A stretch of DNA of 64,000 bases from Paulownia fortunei (lineage: Eukaryota > Streptophyta > Magnoliopsida > Lamiales > Paulowniaceae): NCBI GenBank assembly GCA_019321725.1, contig CM033120.1, forward strand, positions 14,290,278-14,354,277, given 5' to 3'. A program made the translations under genes and the position numbers. The stretch's first letter is position 1. Each line of letters opens with the position of its first letter. The notes beneath the pieces were generated by a model. The model searched no databases and had not been told where the DNA came from. It saw only the letters and a list, made by a program, of their open reading frames with translations. Of the stretch, positions 11,106-34,013 are shown piece by piece.

Positions 11106-12125
11106 AAATAAGAGGTTGTCGACACGTACTGAAGGTGATGAGCTATGGTGCGACACATTGCAGGATTGAGCTGAATCCTCATCATGCACCGTTACAAGTA
11201 TCACAATTCCATTTGAACCTTCCCACCTCCCCCACAGCTACCTGAAAATATACGCCGTAATTTTGGCTCCAGCTAGTGATGCTGAGATTAGAATTTCCGC
11301 AAAAGACGAAACGAGGCAACAGCTGATTTATGTTTGATTGCGTCAACCTTGAGTAAATCCCATATTTCATTTCTATGGCTGCCCTACTGTCACAATTAAT
11401 TATACTTATCAATGAATTAATCGACAAATTCAATGGTTTGTACTTGAGTGAAAGCAGATTATTGGATGCTTATGGTACATATTATGTAAAGGCGTCATGT
11501 GCCTGACATGTTACGGGTAAAATCTCAATATAATTGAAAATATTTCCAAGATCGCGACCAAGAAAGAATCCGAAAGGACTTCCAAATAATGAGTTCCAGG
11601 GACAAGAAAATTAGGAGCGGTTACGTTACGGATGTGATTTTCTTTACAGTAATTTCCAAAAAAGAATTATTTGCAATTTTTCTAATTGTAAAATTCAATT
11701 ATCATTATAAAAAAATAAAATTTGAATTTGCATGCTGTGATTTTTAAATTTTATAATAAGCCCAAAAACTATAATGGTTTTATGATAAGCACCACGTTCT
11801 GATTATTATTATTTTTCGCTTCACATAGCAGTAGTAAATGTTGTGAAGCTGCGGGTTGGAAAGATCAATTTTGGATGGTACGCATGGTGAGATCAGTAGA
11901 GAGAGAACCACGTTGGCTCGGCTCCTCTTAAACATTCAAACCAATACGTGTATTTCTAAATGAGTTTTCTGAACTCATACATTACTAGTACATTATTTTT
12001 GAAGCCCTTCATCCGGGTTAGAAGGCCACTCAAATTTCAAGCACAAAAAACCAGCTAAAATTTTTCAACTATTCCCCCATCCAAACTCTTTGCTCGCACA
12101 AAAAACTTCAGCAGCAGCTACTTCT
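11106..12125. other. Intergenic, between defensin and GAPCp 3' ends/promoter
   Basis: Promoter-side sequence of the short defensin followed by the 3' flank of the GAPCp gene. An 83-codon minus-strand open frame at 11182-11433 has no recognisable features. Nothing else is seen. Confidence 0.5.
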
Positions 12126-16066
<3,941 letters not shown>

Positions 16067-19000
16067 TTCTCAATGAAATTCGATGATCTATCGAGTTTTT
16101 CTGCTATTCTTTTAATAAATTATAATAAAATGAAAGGCAAAACCCTAGAGAGAGGAAAAAGAGATTGCCCTTTGAGGAAAAGAAGCAGCTAACTTTTGAC
16201 GACTATTTAAATCCCTACCAAAACAGGGGTAGGCGGAGATTCTTAAGAATGCCACCACCCCTGTATGTGACTCTGTGCTTCATACGCATATGCAAAACGG
16301 GAATTTGATTTTAAGCTTTAAATATGCAAAAAATGAAATAAATTAAAACAAAAAACAAAAAACAAAAAACAAAAACAATATCACCACCAAACACAGCTAA
16401 CATTAGAAAACTACAACAGACCCTGTTTCTTGCGTTGGTGGAACTGTCGTTTTGTGCGGCTAATGTCCTTGGTAGCCACGTCAGACGATCCAGGGCAGTT
16501 TCTGGTCCCACTGAAATGGTTTCCCTTTCTTTCTTTCGCTTTTTTGACATGTACAGACATAAGTACAATGAAACACAAATGTCGGACTTGGCTTATTAAA
16601 TAACCATTCTGTATGATTTATTACAACTGTTCTATATTAAATTTATCTTTATATGTATATTAAGTATATATTTTCTTTTTGTTGTTAAGTCTTTCTGGTG
16701 TGTATTCATGAATGGAAAAAATAAAATAAAATATTAAAATAAAATAAATGATTTAAGATATATATATATTATTTTGAAGTTAGGAAAATATATATTTATA
16801 ATTTAGTTTACTTATAAATCCCTTTTTTCAGTCATATATTTTACTAAATACGATAGTATTATATCGCTATCATAAATTTATCATACTTTTTTTTTTACAT
16901 TTCAAAATAAGATTGTATTAGATAAAATATATTTTTTTTTTTATCAAACACCTTACCACCTAAAGTAAAAATACGACACAACTAATTACTTTTGTAAACA
17001 TACATAAGTTAAACTCATACTCAAAATTCAAAATTGAATCAAAATGAATAACTAAAAAAGTTGTTGAGGACTTTTATTTATTGATATTAATCATCCCTGC
17101 CGCCAATAGATATGACAGTGAAAAGAGTTTTGGAGTAGGTTTGCCAAAATTCTAAAATCTTCCTCTCAATTTTTTGAAAATTCAGATTCGATGGATTGAA
17201 CACGTTAAACCTCTTTTTTTTATAAATAATATCAATAATATTTTTTAAATATATTTAAAAATTACATAAAAATATATAAAAAATAAAAAATAATTAAATA
17301 GGGAGGAATGGATTAAAAGTAAAAACTCAAAATTCGCTCAAAACATATTTTTAATTTTGAAAACTTGCTTTAAATGAGAACGATTCTTATTTATAGTCAA
17401 CCTGTTATTATCTATAACTAACAAAACTATTTGACATTGCATTATTAAATAATTTTAATGTCTTTAACTTTAGTGTTTTTGGTCCAAATAAATAAATAGT
17501 AAGCCTTAATTAAGAAAGATTCAAAGTCCACTCTTTCTTACGGCCGGATCCTAATTTTTTATTTCGTTGTCGCCAATGTTAATTACTAAAATACGTTGTA
17601 ATGAATATTTGCCAAATATTTTTAACCAAGGAGTTGAGGTCGACACTTGTCAATTATATGATTAGAGTTCAAGCGGTTATGAATGAAGTTTTTATCTCAT
17701 TTTGTATTAATATGAACAGTTATATATATTTTTGTTAATGGTAATTAATTAACTATTTTTAATTGTATTAAAATTATTTTATTAATCCAATGATATAATT
17801 AATTATTTTACTAAAAGAAAATGTTTGAATCATTATCTAAATAAGAGATTCTATTGAGAGAGGATATAACTAAAGGATAAGGTGATCGATGATCATCCTT
17901 ATGCGATTTGACGGGTCTTTTACTAATTTAAATTTGATAAATAAAATCAAATGTGCAATTTAGGATTGTGAGAGCAATTTGGAAGATCACGTGATTACAG
18001 AAAAAAAAAAGAAAATATTTTTCTGAATATTAATAAAAATTTAAATTAATACAAAAAGATATATGAGCAATTACAATCAAATATTTTCAAAATAAAAATA
18101 CAATGACTAAATTTTTAAAATTACAAAAGCTATATTATTTTAATTCAAATTACATTATAGAAATGAAAACAAGATAAAATATAATAATTAATATTAACTA
18201 ATACAATGATTGTTGGATGACTGATGATATTAAATAAAAATAATAAATTTAATTATTTACTTAACTTATAAATGGGGGATACGGTTATGATGTGATTTTT
18301 GAAATTTTTAAATTGCAATTGTTGTGCTATTTTTGTATAAAATTTTAAATTATAATTTTTTCGTAATCAATATCAATGGCAAGTGTCCCATGATTTGGAC
18401 AATTTGAATAATTTTTAAAAATTAATGATCAACCCTATCAAAAATATTCAAAAGAGAAGAGAATGTGTCCAAGATCAAATAATGTTTGCCGGAGCGGCCC
18501 GTACGATTGGAATATAAATTGATCTAGTGACGGTCCATTCTAGAGTGCACCAAAACTGGGAGGAGTTGCTCGGCCGTCTTGTTCTCAGTTGTCACCAACC
18601 CATATCATTGGGTTGTGTTAGGTAGATTGGGAGCAAATCCCGCACGTGCCTGCGGCCAACATCTTTTTTTGTTGGACATGAAAGTGACTGCATTTGATTG
18701 GACCTTTGCAACTTTACTTATTATATAGCACACCCAAAAATCACAACTTTAGGCTGTGCTTGTTTGTTAAAAAACTTAGGAGAATTTTATTTGTAATTTT
18801 TTGAAATATTATTTGGTTGTAAGTTTTTTTAAAAAATAAATTTAAAATATATTTTTTTATTTTTAAAAAATATTTTCACATCCAAATATTATTTTCGGAG
18901 GTTGAATCGACAAAAATTCTCCAACACTTAAGTCAATTTCAAAATAAATAAATGTAATCCAGAAATTTTGATAACATATATTTGGGTAATTAATCGTGTA

Positions 19001-19626
19001 TTTTTTAATAATAAAAAATTAAGGTGTCTATAATATTAATATGAAGATTTTTTTTGTGGGAATTAGCCTCGTTACCTTCGATTTAGTTTGAACATTATAA
19101 CTCAATTTATCTTATTATCTTATAAAATCCATAAACTCGATTTATTGGGTTATACCTTTATTCCAACATATAATCTAAACGGACCTATTGAACTTGACAT
19201 TTTGAGAGTTTATTTTGGACTTACAGCCTATCAGTAGCATTTTTATAACATGAGGGGGGAAAAAGAGAGAGAGAGAACAAGCACACGACACATTCTCTCT
19301 TAATTTATGTGTCTTATTTTGAATAGAGTTTGAAAAATAATATTTTTTGATAATTACATTAAAATTATAATTTTAAAGAAAGTGATCAATTTAGGAAATA
19401 AGGCATCGTTTAATCGTGGAAATCAAGAGTAAATAAATAGTATTTAAGATAAAGGAGTAGTTTGTAAATAAATAAAATTTAAGATCATGTAGTAGTTTGC
19501 TTTTGTTCTAATGAAATTTCATCATTTAATTTTTTAATGAATAAACTCAAATTAACATATTTACTATTAAAAACATTACAAGTCGGGTATTTTAGAAGCT
19601 ACATAAGGCCCATGGTATATTCTCCA

Positions 19627-19845
19627 AGTTGATGGACCTACAGCCTACTAAGCCAAATTGTGGGCTTATAACAAGTCATCAGCCCTAACAACTTTTATAT
19701 AAGGTGCAATGTATTCAATGCTTCCGCCTTTTAGTCCTAATCCCCGTAAGGTGGATCCAATTGAGGTTACTGATCCAACTCCAAGATAATGGGCCTACAG
19801 CCCACTAAGCTAAATTTTGGGCCAAGTACAAGTCATAAGCCTTCA
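19627..19845. repeat. Pair of imperfect direct repeats, about 65 bp each
   Basis: A segment reading CTACAGCCTACTAAGCCAAA...GGGCTTATAACAAGTCAT (about 19627-19690) recurs as CTACAGCCCACTAAGCTAAA...GGGCCAAGTACAAGTCAT (about 19782-19845), about 155 bases apart in the same orientation. Confidence 0.65.
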
Positions 19846-20411
19846 CATATTTAAATTTTGTTTTTGGGGAATTGAAATTTAACGACTTTTATTTTCCAGG
19901 AATCTTCTTCTTCTTTTTCTTTTTTACCTAAATAAATGTTCTATTTACCAAGTTGTGTGAATATTATGAATACCCAAACTCGCAAGGACCGTAATAGCAT
20001 CGTCCTATATGAATGGATTTTCAATTTCATGGCAGAATAATTTGTACACTGTAATTAAAATGATGAAAACTTAATAATTAAGCAAATAACATTATATATA
20101 TAAAAAAAAAGGAAACAATTTTCCGTCGGCAAAAGTGTTGTTCGTGTTGAGAAAAAGAGAAAATAAACAATCCGACCGTCCATAATATCATCAATCATAA
20201 GTAAACTACAATACCATAAGATAAAATAGTCCAGAGAATAAATAAAAATTGAACATAAAACCGACCAATGGAATGGATACACCTCAACTTTTCATCTTTG
20301 AATTTAAAGTTAAGAGGTCGGCTCAAGGAACTCCAGAGCCCAACAGCACTTATTAAGATAGGCCAAGTTCCAAGTCAATCATTTTACTTCACTTGAAAGA
20401 AAAATATATAC

Positions 20412-20412
<1 letters not shown>

Positions 20413-20450
<38 letters not shown>
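20413..20450. repeat. (TTA)n microsatellite
   Basis: About twelve uninterrupted ATT/TTA triplets. Confidence 0.92.
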
Positions 20451-20454
<4 letters not shown>

Positions 20455-21423
20455 GGATGAGATACATTGTTTTTGGGGGCATTAAAATATTGAGCTTTTT
20501 ATTTTATCTCGAGCAATTGTTGATGAACACGAATACTAAATAATGTGATAATATTTATAATTATCTCGACACTTATGATGTAATTATTTTTCCAATTATA
20601 CTACCATTTTACAAATTATTGTACTCCTCTCAATTTTAAAGATAATATTCTTAAGATAATATGTCAAAATTTCATTAGTGGAAATGTGGAATGCCTTTTC
20701 ACTAAATTTATTAAAGTTACTTTTTTTTTTTTTTTCATAATCCAAATTTTTGTAAGAGACTATTTCACATTTTTACGTTTATTTATCTCATTACAACTTG
20801 GCACACGTACATTAAAAATAATAATAAAAATATTATTCACATTGGAATTATTTGACCATAATTTCCACATAAGACCTCTACTCTTATCGTGAGTAGCACG
20901 CCATCTTTAAGTAGGAAAAACTTAATTATTTATTTAATTTATAGTTATGAACTTTTTTTCCTATTTGAACAGATATATAACCCATCAATTTTTTTTCTTT
21001 TTTTTCTTTATACTGTACATATGATAATGATTGGTAAAGAAATATATGTTAATTACGAAAATTATTCTTAAAGGTTAATTTATTTATAAAAATTATTTTT
21101 TTAAATTTATAAATTATAAATATATTCTTGATATTTATTTTTATTTTGTATATTTCATCTTCTAAGAGGGTGTATTTATACAATAAAAATAAATATTAAA
21201 AAAATATTTTTGATACTTAAAAAAGTTTTTATAATCTCTAAATCTAAAGAAATAATTTTTTTTAATAGATTAAATTTTAAAAATAATTTTTATAATTAAT
21301 TCGAATTAAATAAATTAGAATGTCACATTAAACAATAAAAAAGATGGCATATAAGTAATTAACCCAGTGTACAAGGGCATATCAGGGATTGTGATTGTTC
21401 ATTATAGCTAATCCTGTGCTTAG

Positions 21424-21703
21424 AGAGAGAGAGAGAGAGAGACGCGTGAGCCGTCATTCTCTAGCGTCTGAAAAGTGTTGAAATTCTTCAGAAAAAGACG
21501 AAACACAAGACCCTTTAAATATACGTTTATCACCTACAATTCATTCACATAAAGATTATTATCTCAAAATTTCTAATAGATGAAATAAACACCCTTTTGA
21601 ATTTTCCCTGTCTATTTATCTTTTTTTGACTGAAGATGGAGTTGCGACAATGGCGGCTATAGTCAACAGGTTGAGCTCTCTCACACTGCATTGGTCACTT
21701 GAG
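21424..21703 (+). other. Probable 5' leader exon of the PB1-Raf kinase gene
   Basis: A GA-repeat (21424-21443) starts a leader-like stretch that ends in CACTTGAG|GTAAAC, a good splice donor at 21704. The intron would end at one of several acceptors between about 22569 and 22780, upstream of the coding start. The leader contains two overlapping upstream ATGs: 21636 (eight codons, then TAG at 21660-21662) and 21650 (open for 18 codons up to the donor). No transcript evidence is available, so the exon limits are inferred. Confidence 0.45.
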
Positions 21704-22820
21704 GTAAACCTTACTGATTCTGTGATTCAACTGATTCTGATCCATCTTTTTATGTATCTGCAGACATAAAATTTACTACCACTGGTTCTTTCAGTGCTGT
21801 TTTTTGGATCAATTCTTAAGAAATTAAGGTTCTTATTGGGTTGCAATTATTTAATTGATGATAGCTTTCTGATAAAGACAGTGGATTATTGAAGTTTATT
21901 ATATTTTCTATAGTTTGAATTTAGTGATAATTAAGTTTTTCTTTAGATAAAATTTGCTTTTAGGGTTTTTCAATTTGGAGGTTAATTGATGGTTTATTAG
22001 TTATTTGAAGGCTGTAATAGAATGTTATTGGGTTGTCTAATTGATTAAAGCCCCCTTTTTTTAACTTAATTATTGAAGTTTATAGTTATATAGTGGAGCT
22101 GCCAGGAAGAGAAGAAATGAGTCAGCTCTCAACATCCAAGAAACTCAAAGTTGTCTGTTGAAGGAGAACTGATAGGTGATAATGTTCTCTGCATGGATGT
22201 TTTAGCTTTCAATTGCTATATTTTTTAAAAGGGCCTAGAAATCGTGATCCCCTTGTGAATCCTGTACACTATCACCATCCGACCTAGAACAGGCAAATCC
22301 ATTCGATTTCTCATTAACTTGGCCTAAACATCTTTTGTATTTTCTTGTAGAATGACCACATGCTTCATAAGGATTATGAGGTTATATAGTCATGGATGTT
22401 AGAAATCCTTCCATTAAGAATGCCTCCCACCACCCATACTGACACCCAAAAAGGAAAAACAAAGTGGAAAATAAATGTCTTCAGAATGGAATGTTTATTG
22501 CCTTACTACTCCACAAAATATGTTCCATGTTTGAACTTTAACATGAAATATTTCCTCTTTTGACAGTGTGTTTGATTCAGGATCCTCGTTGATGTTAATG
22601 GTGTTTCCTCCAACACAACTAAGTCAGACAATGTCCCTAAACTTTTACTTACATGTATTACTTAAATACCACTGAACTTGTTTTCAAGCAAAGTCTTTGC
22701 TTTGCGGTGAGGATTGTGGTGCTTCTCTCTGGCTTCTGCAAGTTACTCAAAAGATTGTGGCATCGACAGTTGCTCCCGTTGAATTTTTATTTGAAAGAGG
22801 AGAAAAACAGCAATTTCGAT

Positions 22821-28528
<5,708 letters not shown>

Positions 28529-28988
28529 ATAAACTAATGGTTTCATGTCTTCTTTACTAATGAAAGGTTTGTTCATTCAATTGTAACCACCAAGGACAAT
28601 GTGTCATACATCAGTGTCTGGTGAACAAATGGCCTATATAATGTAATGGAATATATATATATATATATATATACATACATATTTGTATATGAAGTTTTAT
28701 AAAGCTAAAACTGTGCCCCTTGGTTTTTAACCTTTAACTGAATGAATCGAATGATTAGTGATCACTCAAACGTTTTGTGGCAGTGTAGTTCATATCATCA
28801 TATGAGATGCCACTACTCGTTGAATGAAGATATGCCAAGTCTTTGTATACAGTATCTTGGCCTTGCTCAGAATTGGATTCTATATTGCCTAAGAAATTAA
28901 TAGTGTATATTGAAAACTGAAGTTATATATATTTTTTTTAAATATCAGCTGTCGACACAGAGATAACACAACCATCCCTGTCTTAATC
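28529..28988. other. Intergenic between kinase 3' end and defensin copy 3
   Basis: Kinase 3' UTR and a TA microsatellite (28651-28672). Near 28950 the sequence becomes similar to the 3' flanks of the other tailed defensins (GACACAGAGATAACACAACC), so the dispersed duplicate begins there. Confidence 0.6.
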
Positions 28989-29556
28989 CTAGTAGCAAGT
29001 TAAAAGGACTGGAATTAGGACTTGAGCAAGAACATAAAGGAAGTTAGAAGGGCTGGAATTAGGACTTGAGCAAGGACTTCCCGTTCTTAACAAGTGGCGC
29101 CTCGCCTCCGGAAGGGCCTTCACCAGGTGGTCCACCGCCTCCTGGATGGCCTTTGTCCGGTGGCCCCTCATTGGGAGGGCCCTGAGATCCCCATCTCCCC
29201 CACCCCCATCCCCAACCCCACTTACATTGCAGTCCTTACTGCACACGCACTTCAAGAATTTGCATTTTCCATTGAAGAATCCTTCTTTTTCGCAAATTGT
29301 CCCACAGTTTTTATCGCTGAAGCAAGCCCCAGTGAATAATTTGCTCTTTGCCTCACACAAAGCTGCTTCACCTCGCATTATCATCATCTCCTCTGCATTC
29401 ATGTCATGAAGAAAAAAGTTAGATTCGACTTTTTTAGCAGCACACAATTAAAAGAGTTGAAATATAGAGTTGACTGCAAGGAAAAAAAAACTATTAAGAC
29501 TTGCGAAAAGCCAAGAGAAGGAGAAACAACAGGAGACTTGGGAGTTTTGTAGCCAT
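28989..29556 (-). CDS. Tailed defensin, dispersed and probably decaying copy 3
   Basis: Two exons: 29556-29505 and 29392-28989, predicting about 151 residues. The signal peptide (MATKLPSLLLFLLLLAF) and eight defensin cysteines are intact. Several features differ from copies 1 and 2. The intron begins GCAAGT, so it would be a GC-AG intron. The TATA position reads TGTAAAAATCC and has lost the TATA core. The region after the last cysteine is rearranged, so translation leaves the Gly/Pro frame at once and runs in the alternative basic frame (LRALPMRGHRTKAIQEAVDH...). Only two 33-base tail units remain. A consensus GTAAGT donor has also arisen just after the last defensin cysteine (29225-29220). 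The core could still be made, but expression looks weakened. Confidence 0.65.
29101..29166 (-). repeat. 33-bp minisatellite x2 in copy 3 tail
   Basis: Two 33-base units (29101-29133 and 29134-29166) related to the three units in copies 1 and 2. Both are full length, but they are read in a different frame because of changes closer to the defensin core. Confidence 0.75.
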
Positions 29557-30263
29557 CTTAGTTGTGAAGTTTCAATTGTAGGATGACATCCTTCCTGCAC
29601 CTCTGCCCTGGATTTTTACAGTGAAAGACGTTACACAAAAATCTACCCTGTTAAAGGCATTTTCCCAGTAGGGTAAAATTGCATTGATAACAATTTCCCA
29701 CGACTACAAAGGAATGAAAAATTCAATATCAATTTCCCATAAAACGAAGGAATATTAAAAATAAAGCCTAGAAGCTAAAATTGTGGACTAAGATATTGAA
29801 CATTAAGCTCTTGAATATGAAAGCTACAGAGAGAATGCAGGGCTGCAGAGAAAATAGTGTGAGCATGATGAAGAAAATCATTCTTGAACACAAGAATGCC
29901 TAGATTGCAAGCCAAACATAGATTAGAAAATTATAAAAGAAAAAAATACATCTTTGCAACTGTTTAAAGGAAATATCAAGGAAGAATGTTTTAGAAGAGT
30001 TTATGGTGAATGCTCCATATTCAATGTTAATCTATTGATAAGCCTCTAAATTATCATCTTCATGCCCCCCCCCCCCCCCCCCTTTTTTTTTTTACAAGAT
30101 TCAAGAACATATGTATTATTCATCATTATTTAAGGTTCTATAAGTTGTTTATCTTTTTTTATTTTTTATTTCTACAAAAGTACAAAATAGCATTACAAAA
30201 AATCAAAACAAGTAGAGAAATATTAATACATACATGGTGACTCTGTGAAAACGATAAATTTTT
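29557..30263. other. Intergenic with C/T homopolymer block
   Basis: About 150 bases upstream of defensin copy 3 resemble the other copies' promoters. Beyond that no gene is seen. A run of 18 C followed by 11 T lies at 30065-30093. The copia element starts at 30264. Confidence 0.6.
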
Positions 30264-30706
30264 TGTTAAATATTAATATAATATGATTCAATAATTATAA
30301 TCCAAAATCGTCATGTAAATCATCAAAAAATACTTTAATTCTAAATGGGAAACGTACCTGAATCCATGACAATGAAAGCAATCGGAGTATGCGTCTTCCA
30401 CAGTCAAATCAACTTAGAATACTCAATGGGTCTCTCTCTAAGATGAGAAAGAGGAGAAGAGTAATATTGTATGATATGACTTGGGGACCATAACCCATAA
30501 TATTCTTTATATACTAGGTCAAAAAAAATCTCATCAGTCCTGAATTTGACTAGTATTAGATCTCTATACATTACAAAGTCCATACCCTAAAAATATTCCT
30601 AGAGTCTCATATGGTAGATCACTTATTTGACTTTATCAAATTAGATAACCTATAATATAATTGTTGTTTAAATATGTAAGTCCATATTAGAAAATTAATT
30701 CCAATA
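30264..30706 (-). repeat. 3' LTR of the copia element
   Basis: 443 bp matching 36384-36826. On the minus strand it begins TATTGG (mutated from TGTTGG) and ends TTAACA. Confidence 0.95.
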
Positions 30707-30719
30707 ATCTCCCACTTGG
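30707..30719 (-). other. Polypurine tract of the copia element
   Basis: CCAAGTGGGAGAT on the minus strand directly abuts the 3' LTR, as expected for the plus-strand primer in copia elements. Confidence 0.75.
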
Positions 30720-31131
30720 ACTACATATGATACCGTAAACAATTATATTATAAATCTTGAGTGTGCATAAAATGCTATCTATTTTTGAAATATCTCCTGA
30801 GTTACAATCTGGTCCATCTCCTATATCAGCATGGGATCAAAGCGACTTTCGTTACATTTATTCGTAACTAGACCCATCAATGGTTACCACACTAACATAT
30901 TCAATGACATAAATCGAGTATGGATGTATAGCATGGAAATTACATGCAATGTGATCTCAAACATGCCTATTTCCAACTGGTCCTTCTTAATTCTTTATGA
31001 GATCATGCTAAACTGCAAATAATTCAGAGTATGAAAATAAACCATTTTCTTTATTCTGCAGATAATAAACATAAATTTTGTCTAAACCAAAAGAACATCA
31101 AAATACAAACTCTCACTAATAATGCATATTA

Positions 31132-32802
31132 TCAAAATAATACAACACCCATGTGAGCAGTGTGCTCATGAAACACTTTGGGTGGTAAACCCTTAGTGAG
31201 CGGATCCGCAATCATGGAGTTTGTCCCAATATGTTCTATAGACACTTGACAACTCTGAATTCTTTCTTTAACAACAAGAAACTCGATGTCTATATGTTTC
31301 GACTTCAATGAGCTTCTGTTGTTATTAGAATATAGCACAGCCGATTTATTATCACAAAATATCTTCAATGGTCTTTCGATACCATCCACAGCACGCAGCC
31401 CAGTGACAAAGTTTCGCAACCATATTCCATGATTAGATGCCTCATAACAGGCTATGAATTCAGCTGCCATAATGGAAGGCGCTATGAGTGTCTGCTTAAC
31501 ACTCTTCCAAGAGATAGCTCCTCCAACTAGCAGGTAAATATAGCCCGAAGTGGATCTCTTACTGTCTTGGCATCCAGCAAAATCGGAATCAGAATACCCT
31601 ATGATCTCCAAAAAATCTGATCTCCGATAAGTGAGCATATAGTCTTTTGTTCTCTGTAAATAACGCATAACCCTTTTGACTGCTTTCCAATGATCCATTC
31701 CTGGGTTACTTAAATATCTGCCCAATATTCCTACTATGAATGCTATATCTGGACGCGTACACACTTGAGCATACATAAGACTCCCTACAGCTGACGCATA
31801 AGGAATCTTTTGCATCTCTTTTTCTTCAACCTCATTTTTTGGGTACTGATTGAGACTAAACTTGTCTCCTTTAGCAATAGGAGTATCTCCCGGTGTGCAA
31901 TCTTTCATGCCACATCTACTGAGAACCCTTTCGATATAGCTCTTTTGTGATAATCCAAGGATACCTCGAGAGCGATCTCGATGTATCTGTATACCTAAGA
32001 CAAAAGAGGCATCCCCAAGATCTTTCATCTCAAAGTTCTTAGTTAGAAATCTCATGGTTTCGTGCAATAAGCCTATATCGCTACTGACTAACAGTATGTT
32101 ATCGACATATAATACCAGAAAGATGTATTTACTCCCACTGAACTTATGGTATACACAATCATCAACCTTATTTACCTCAAACCCATATGAGATAATGACT
32201 TGATGAAATTTATGATACCATTGACGGGAAGCCTGTTTGAGACCATAAATGGATTTCTTTAATTTGCAAACCATATTCTTTGGATCTCCAGATACAAAGT
32301 TTTCTGGCTGCACCATATAAATCGTTTCGTCAATGTCACCATTTAGAAACGCTGTCTTTACATCCATCTGATGGAGCTCTAAATCAAAATGAGCTACAAG
32401 TGCCATTATGATCCTAAAAGAGTCTTTCGATGAAATTGGAAAGAAAGTCTCTTTATAATCAATGTCTTCCTTTTGAGTAAAACCTTTGGCAACTAGACGT
32501 GCTTTATATCTTTCGATATTGCCTTTTGAATCCCGCTTGGTTTTAAATATCCATTTGCAACCAATGGGCTTTGCACCTTTAGGTAATTCGACCAGATCCC
32601 AAACGTCATTGTCATCCATGGATTTCATCTCATCTTTCATGGCATCAATCCACTTTTGAAAATTAGAACTTTGTTCGACTTGATGAAAGTTGATTGGATC
32701 ATCTTCCACCACTCCTATGTCAAACTCATGCTCCTGAAGAAATACGATATAGTCATCCGGAATCGCACTTCTCATTTCTCTAGTAGATCTTCTCAATGGC
32801 AT
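31132..32802 (-). pseudogene. Copia reverse transcriptase / RNase H (defective)
   Basis: Open frame of 556 codons. It contains copia RT landmarks (GCKWIFKTKRD, YKARLVAKGF, QMDVKTAFLNG) and RNase H landmarks (GYSDSDFAGC, SKHIDIEF, ADPLTKGL). The catalytic YVDD box reads YVDN, so one metal-binding aspartate is lost. The frame differs from the integrase frame, showing a frameshift near 32800. The protein cannot be made as part of an intact polyprotein. Confidence 0.92.
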
Positions 32803-33593
32803 TTCCCTTTGAGGTTGTTGAGTTTGTTCTTCATTTTGGACAGAAAGTTCCTCAACATTGTCATGATAATCTGGATTTGCATCTTGAATATCCCAGGAAT
32901 AGAAGCCTGATCATTATCAATAGCAACTATAGGAAGAGAAATAAATTCATCTTCAAAGACAATGTCGCGAACTTTATCTTCCTCCCTAAACTCAACTATC
33001 TCAAGGAATCTCGCATTTCCCATCTCAAAAAATGATCTAGTCGAGGGATCATAAAACTTGTAACCCCTTGACCGTTCAGAGTACCCAACAAAGTAGTAGC
33101 TTATTGTTCTTTCGTCCAGTTTCCTTTCATTAAGCCTATAGGGCCTTGCCTCAGCTGGACAACCCCAAACACGCAAATGCCTAATACTATGCTTTTTGCC
33201 TGTCCATAGTTCATAAGGGGTTTTAGCTACTGCTTTACTAGGAACCCTATTAAGTATATATGCTGCAGTCTTTAGTGCCTCTCCCCAGAGGGATTCTGGT
33301 AAGGAAGAATGACTGATCATACTTCTCACCATATCCTTAAGCGTTCTGTTTCGTCTCTCAGCAACACCATTCATTTTAGGAGTGCCTAGCATGGTGTACT
33401 GAGGGACAATACCACATTCCTCTAGGAACTTTGCGAAAGGTCTTGGACGTTGTTCTTCTGATCCATCATATCTACCATAGTATTCACCACCACGGTCAGA
33501 TTTAACGGCTTTAATCCTTTTGCCAAGTTGATTTTCAACTTCAGCTTTAAAGGCCTTAAACACGTCTAGAGATTGAGATTTCTCATGAATCAA
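32793..33593 (-). pseudogene. Copia integrase core, partial
   Basis: Open frame of 266 codons with integrase landmarks [26 protein letters not shown] and the C-terminal GCPA...FVGYS region. It lies in the same frame as gag but is separated from the upstream part by an in-frame TAG near 33654. It ends in a frame change before the RT region. Confidence 0.88.
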
Positions 33594-33653
33594 ATATAGG
33601 TACCCATAACATGAATAATCGTCTATGAACGTAATAAAATACTGTTGGCCATT

Positions 33654-33980
33654 CTAAGATGCCGTAGGGAATGGTCCACAAATATCAGTATGAATTAGTT
33701 TCAAGACGTCTGAACTTCTGTTGGCACCTAATTTTTTAATGTTTGTCAATTTCCCCTTTATACACTGAACACAAGTTTTGAAATTTGTCAAATCAAGAGG
33801 ATCAAGAATTTCATCAGACACAAGTCTTTCAATTCTTTGTTTAGAGATATGTCCTAAACGTTTGTGCCATACCATAGTGGAATTCTCATTGGTTAATTTA
33901 CGTTTTGTACCACATGAACTAGTATGCAAGGTTTCATTATATGAGACAATTGTATCCAACAAATATAGGTTATCACTCAA
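33654..33980 (-). pseudogene. Copia GAG-pre-integrase segment
   Basis: Open frame of 108 codons with MVWHKRLGHIS and the CVQC zinc-binding region followed by HTDICGPFP. It is bounded by in-frame stops on both sides (TAA near 34014, TAG at 33654-33656). Confidence 0.85.
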
Positions 33981-34013
33981 AGATAAAGAACCGGTACCGA
34001 CAAGATTTGAATT

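Larger units (their letters stand above)
16067..21423. other. Long AT-rich intergenic region
   Basis: Holds the GAPCp promoter (ATTTAAATAG near 16203-16212 is a possible TATA-like element), then about 5 kb of AT-rich sequence with no supported gene. Small open frames at 16311-16568, 20055-20282 and 20686-21071 are low-complexity and lack family features. A locally GC-richer island lies near 18480-18660, and two repeats are listed separately. Confidence 0.55.

Noticed and set aside
22653..22820. In-frame upstream extension of the kinase first exon
   Set aside because: The extension is hydrophobic, contains likely splice acceptors and lacks family features. The start at 22821 was preferred.
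30065..30093. C18/T11 homopolymer block considered as a regulatory or recombination site
   Set aside because: Homopolymers are common assembly-uncertain sequence, and nothing around it supports a function.
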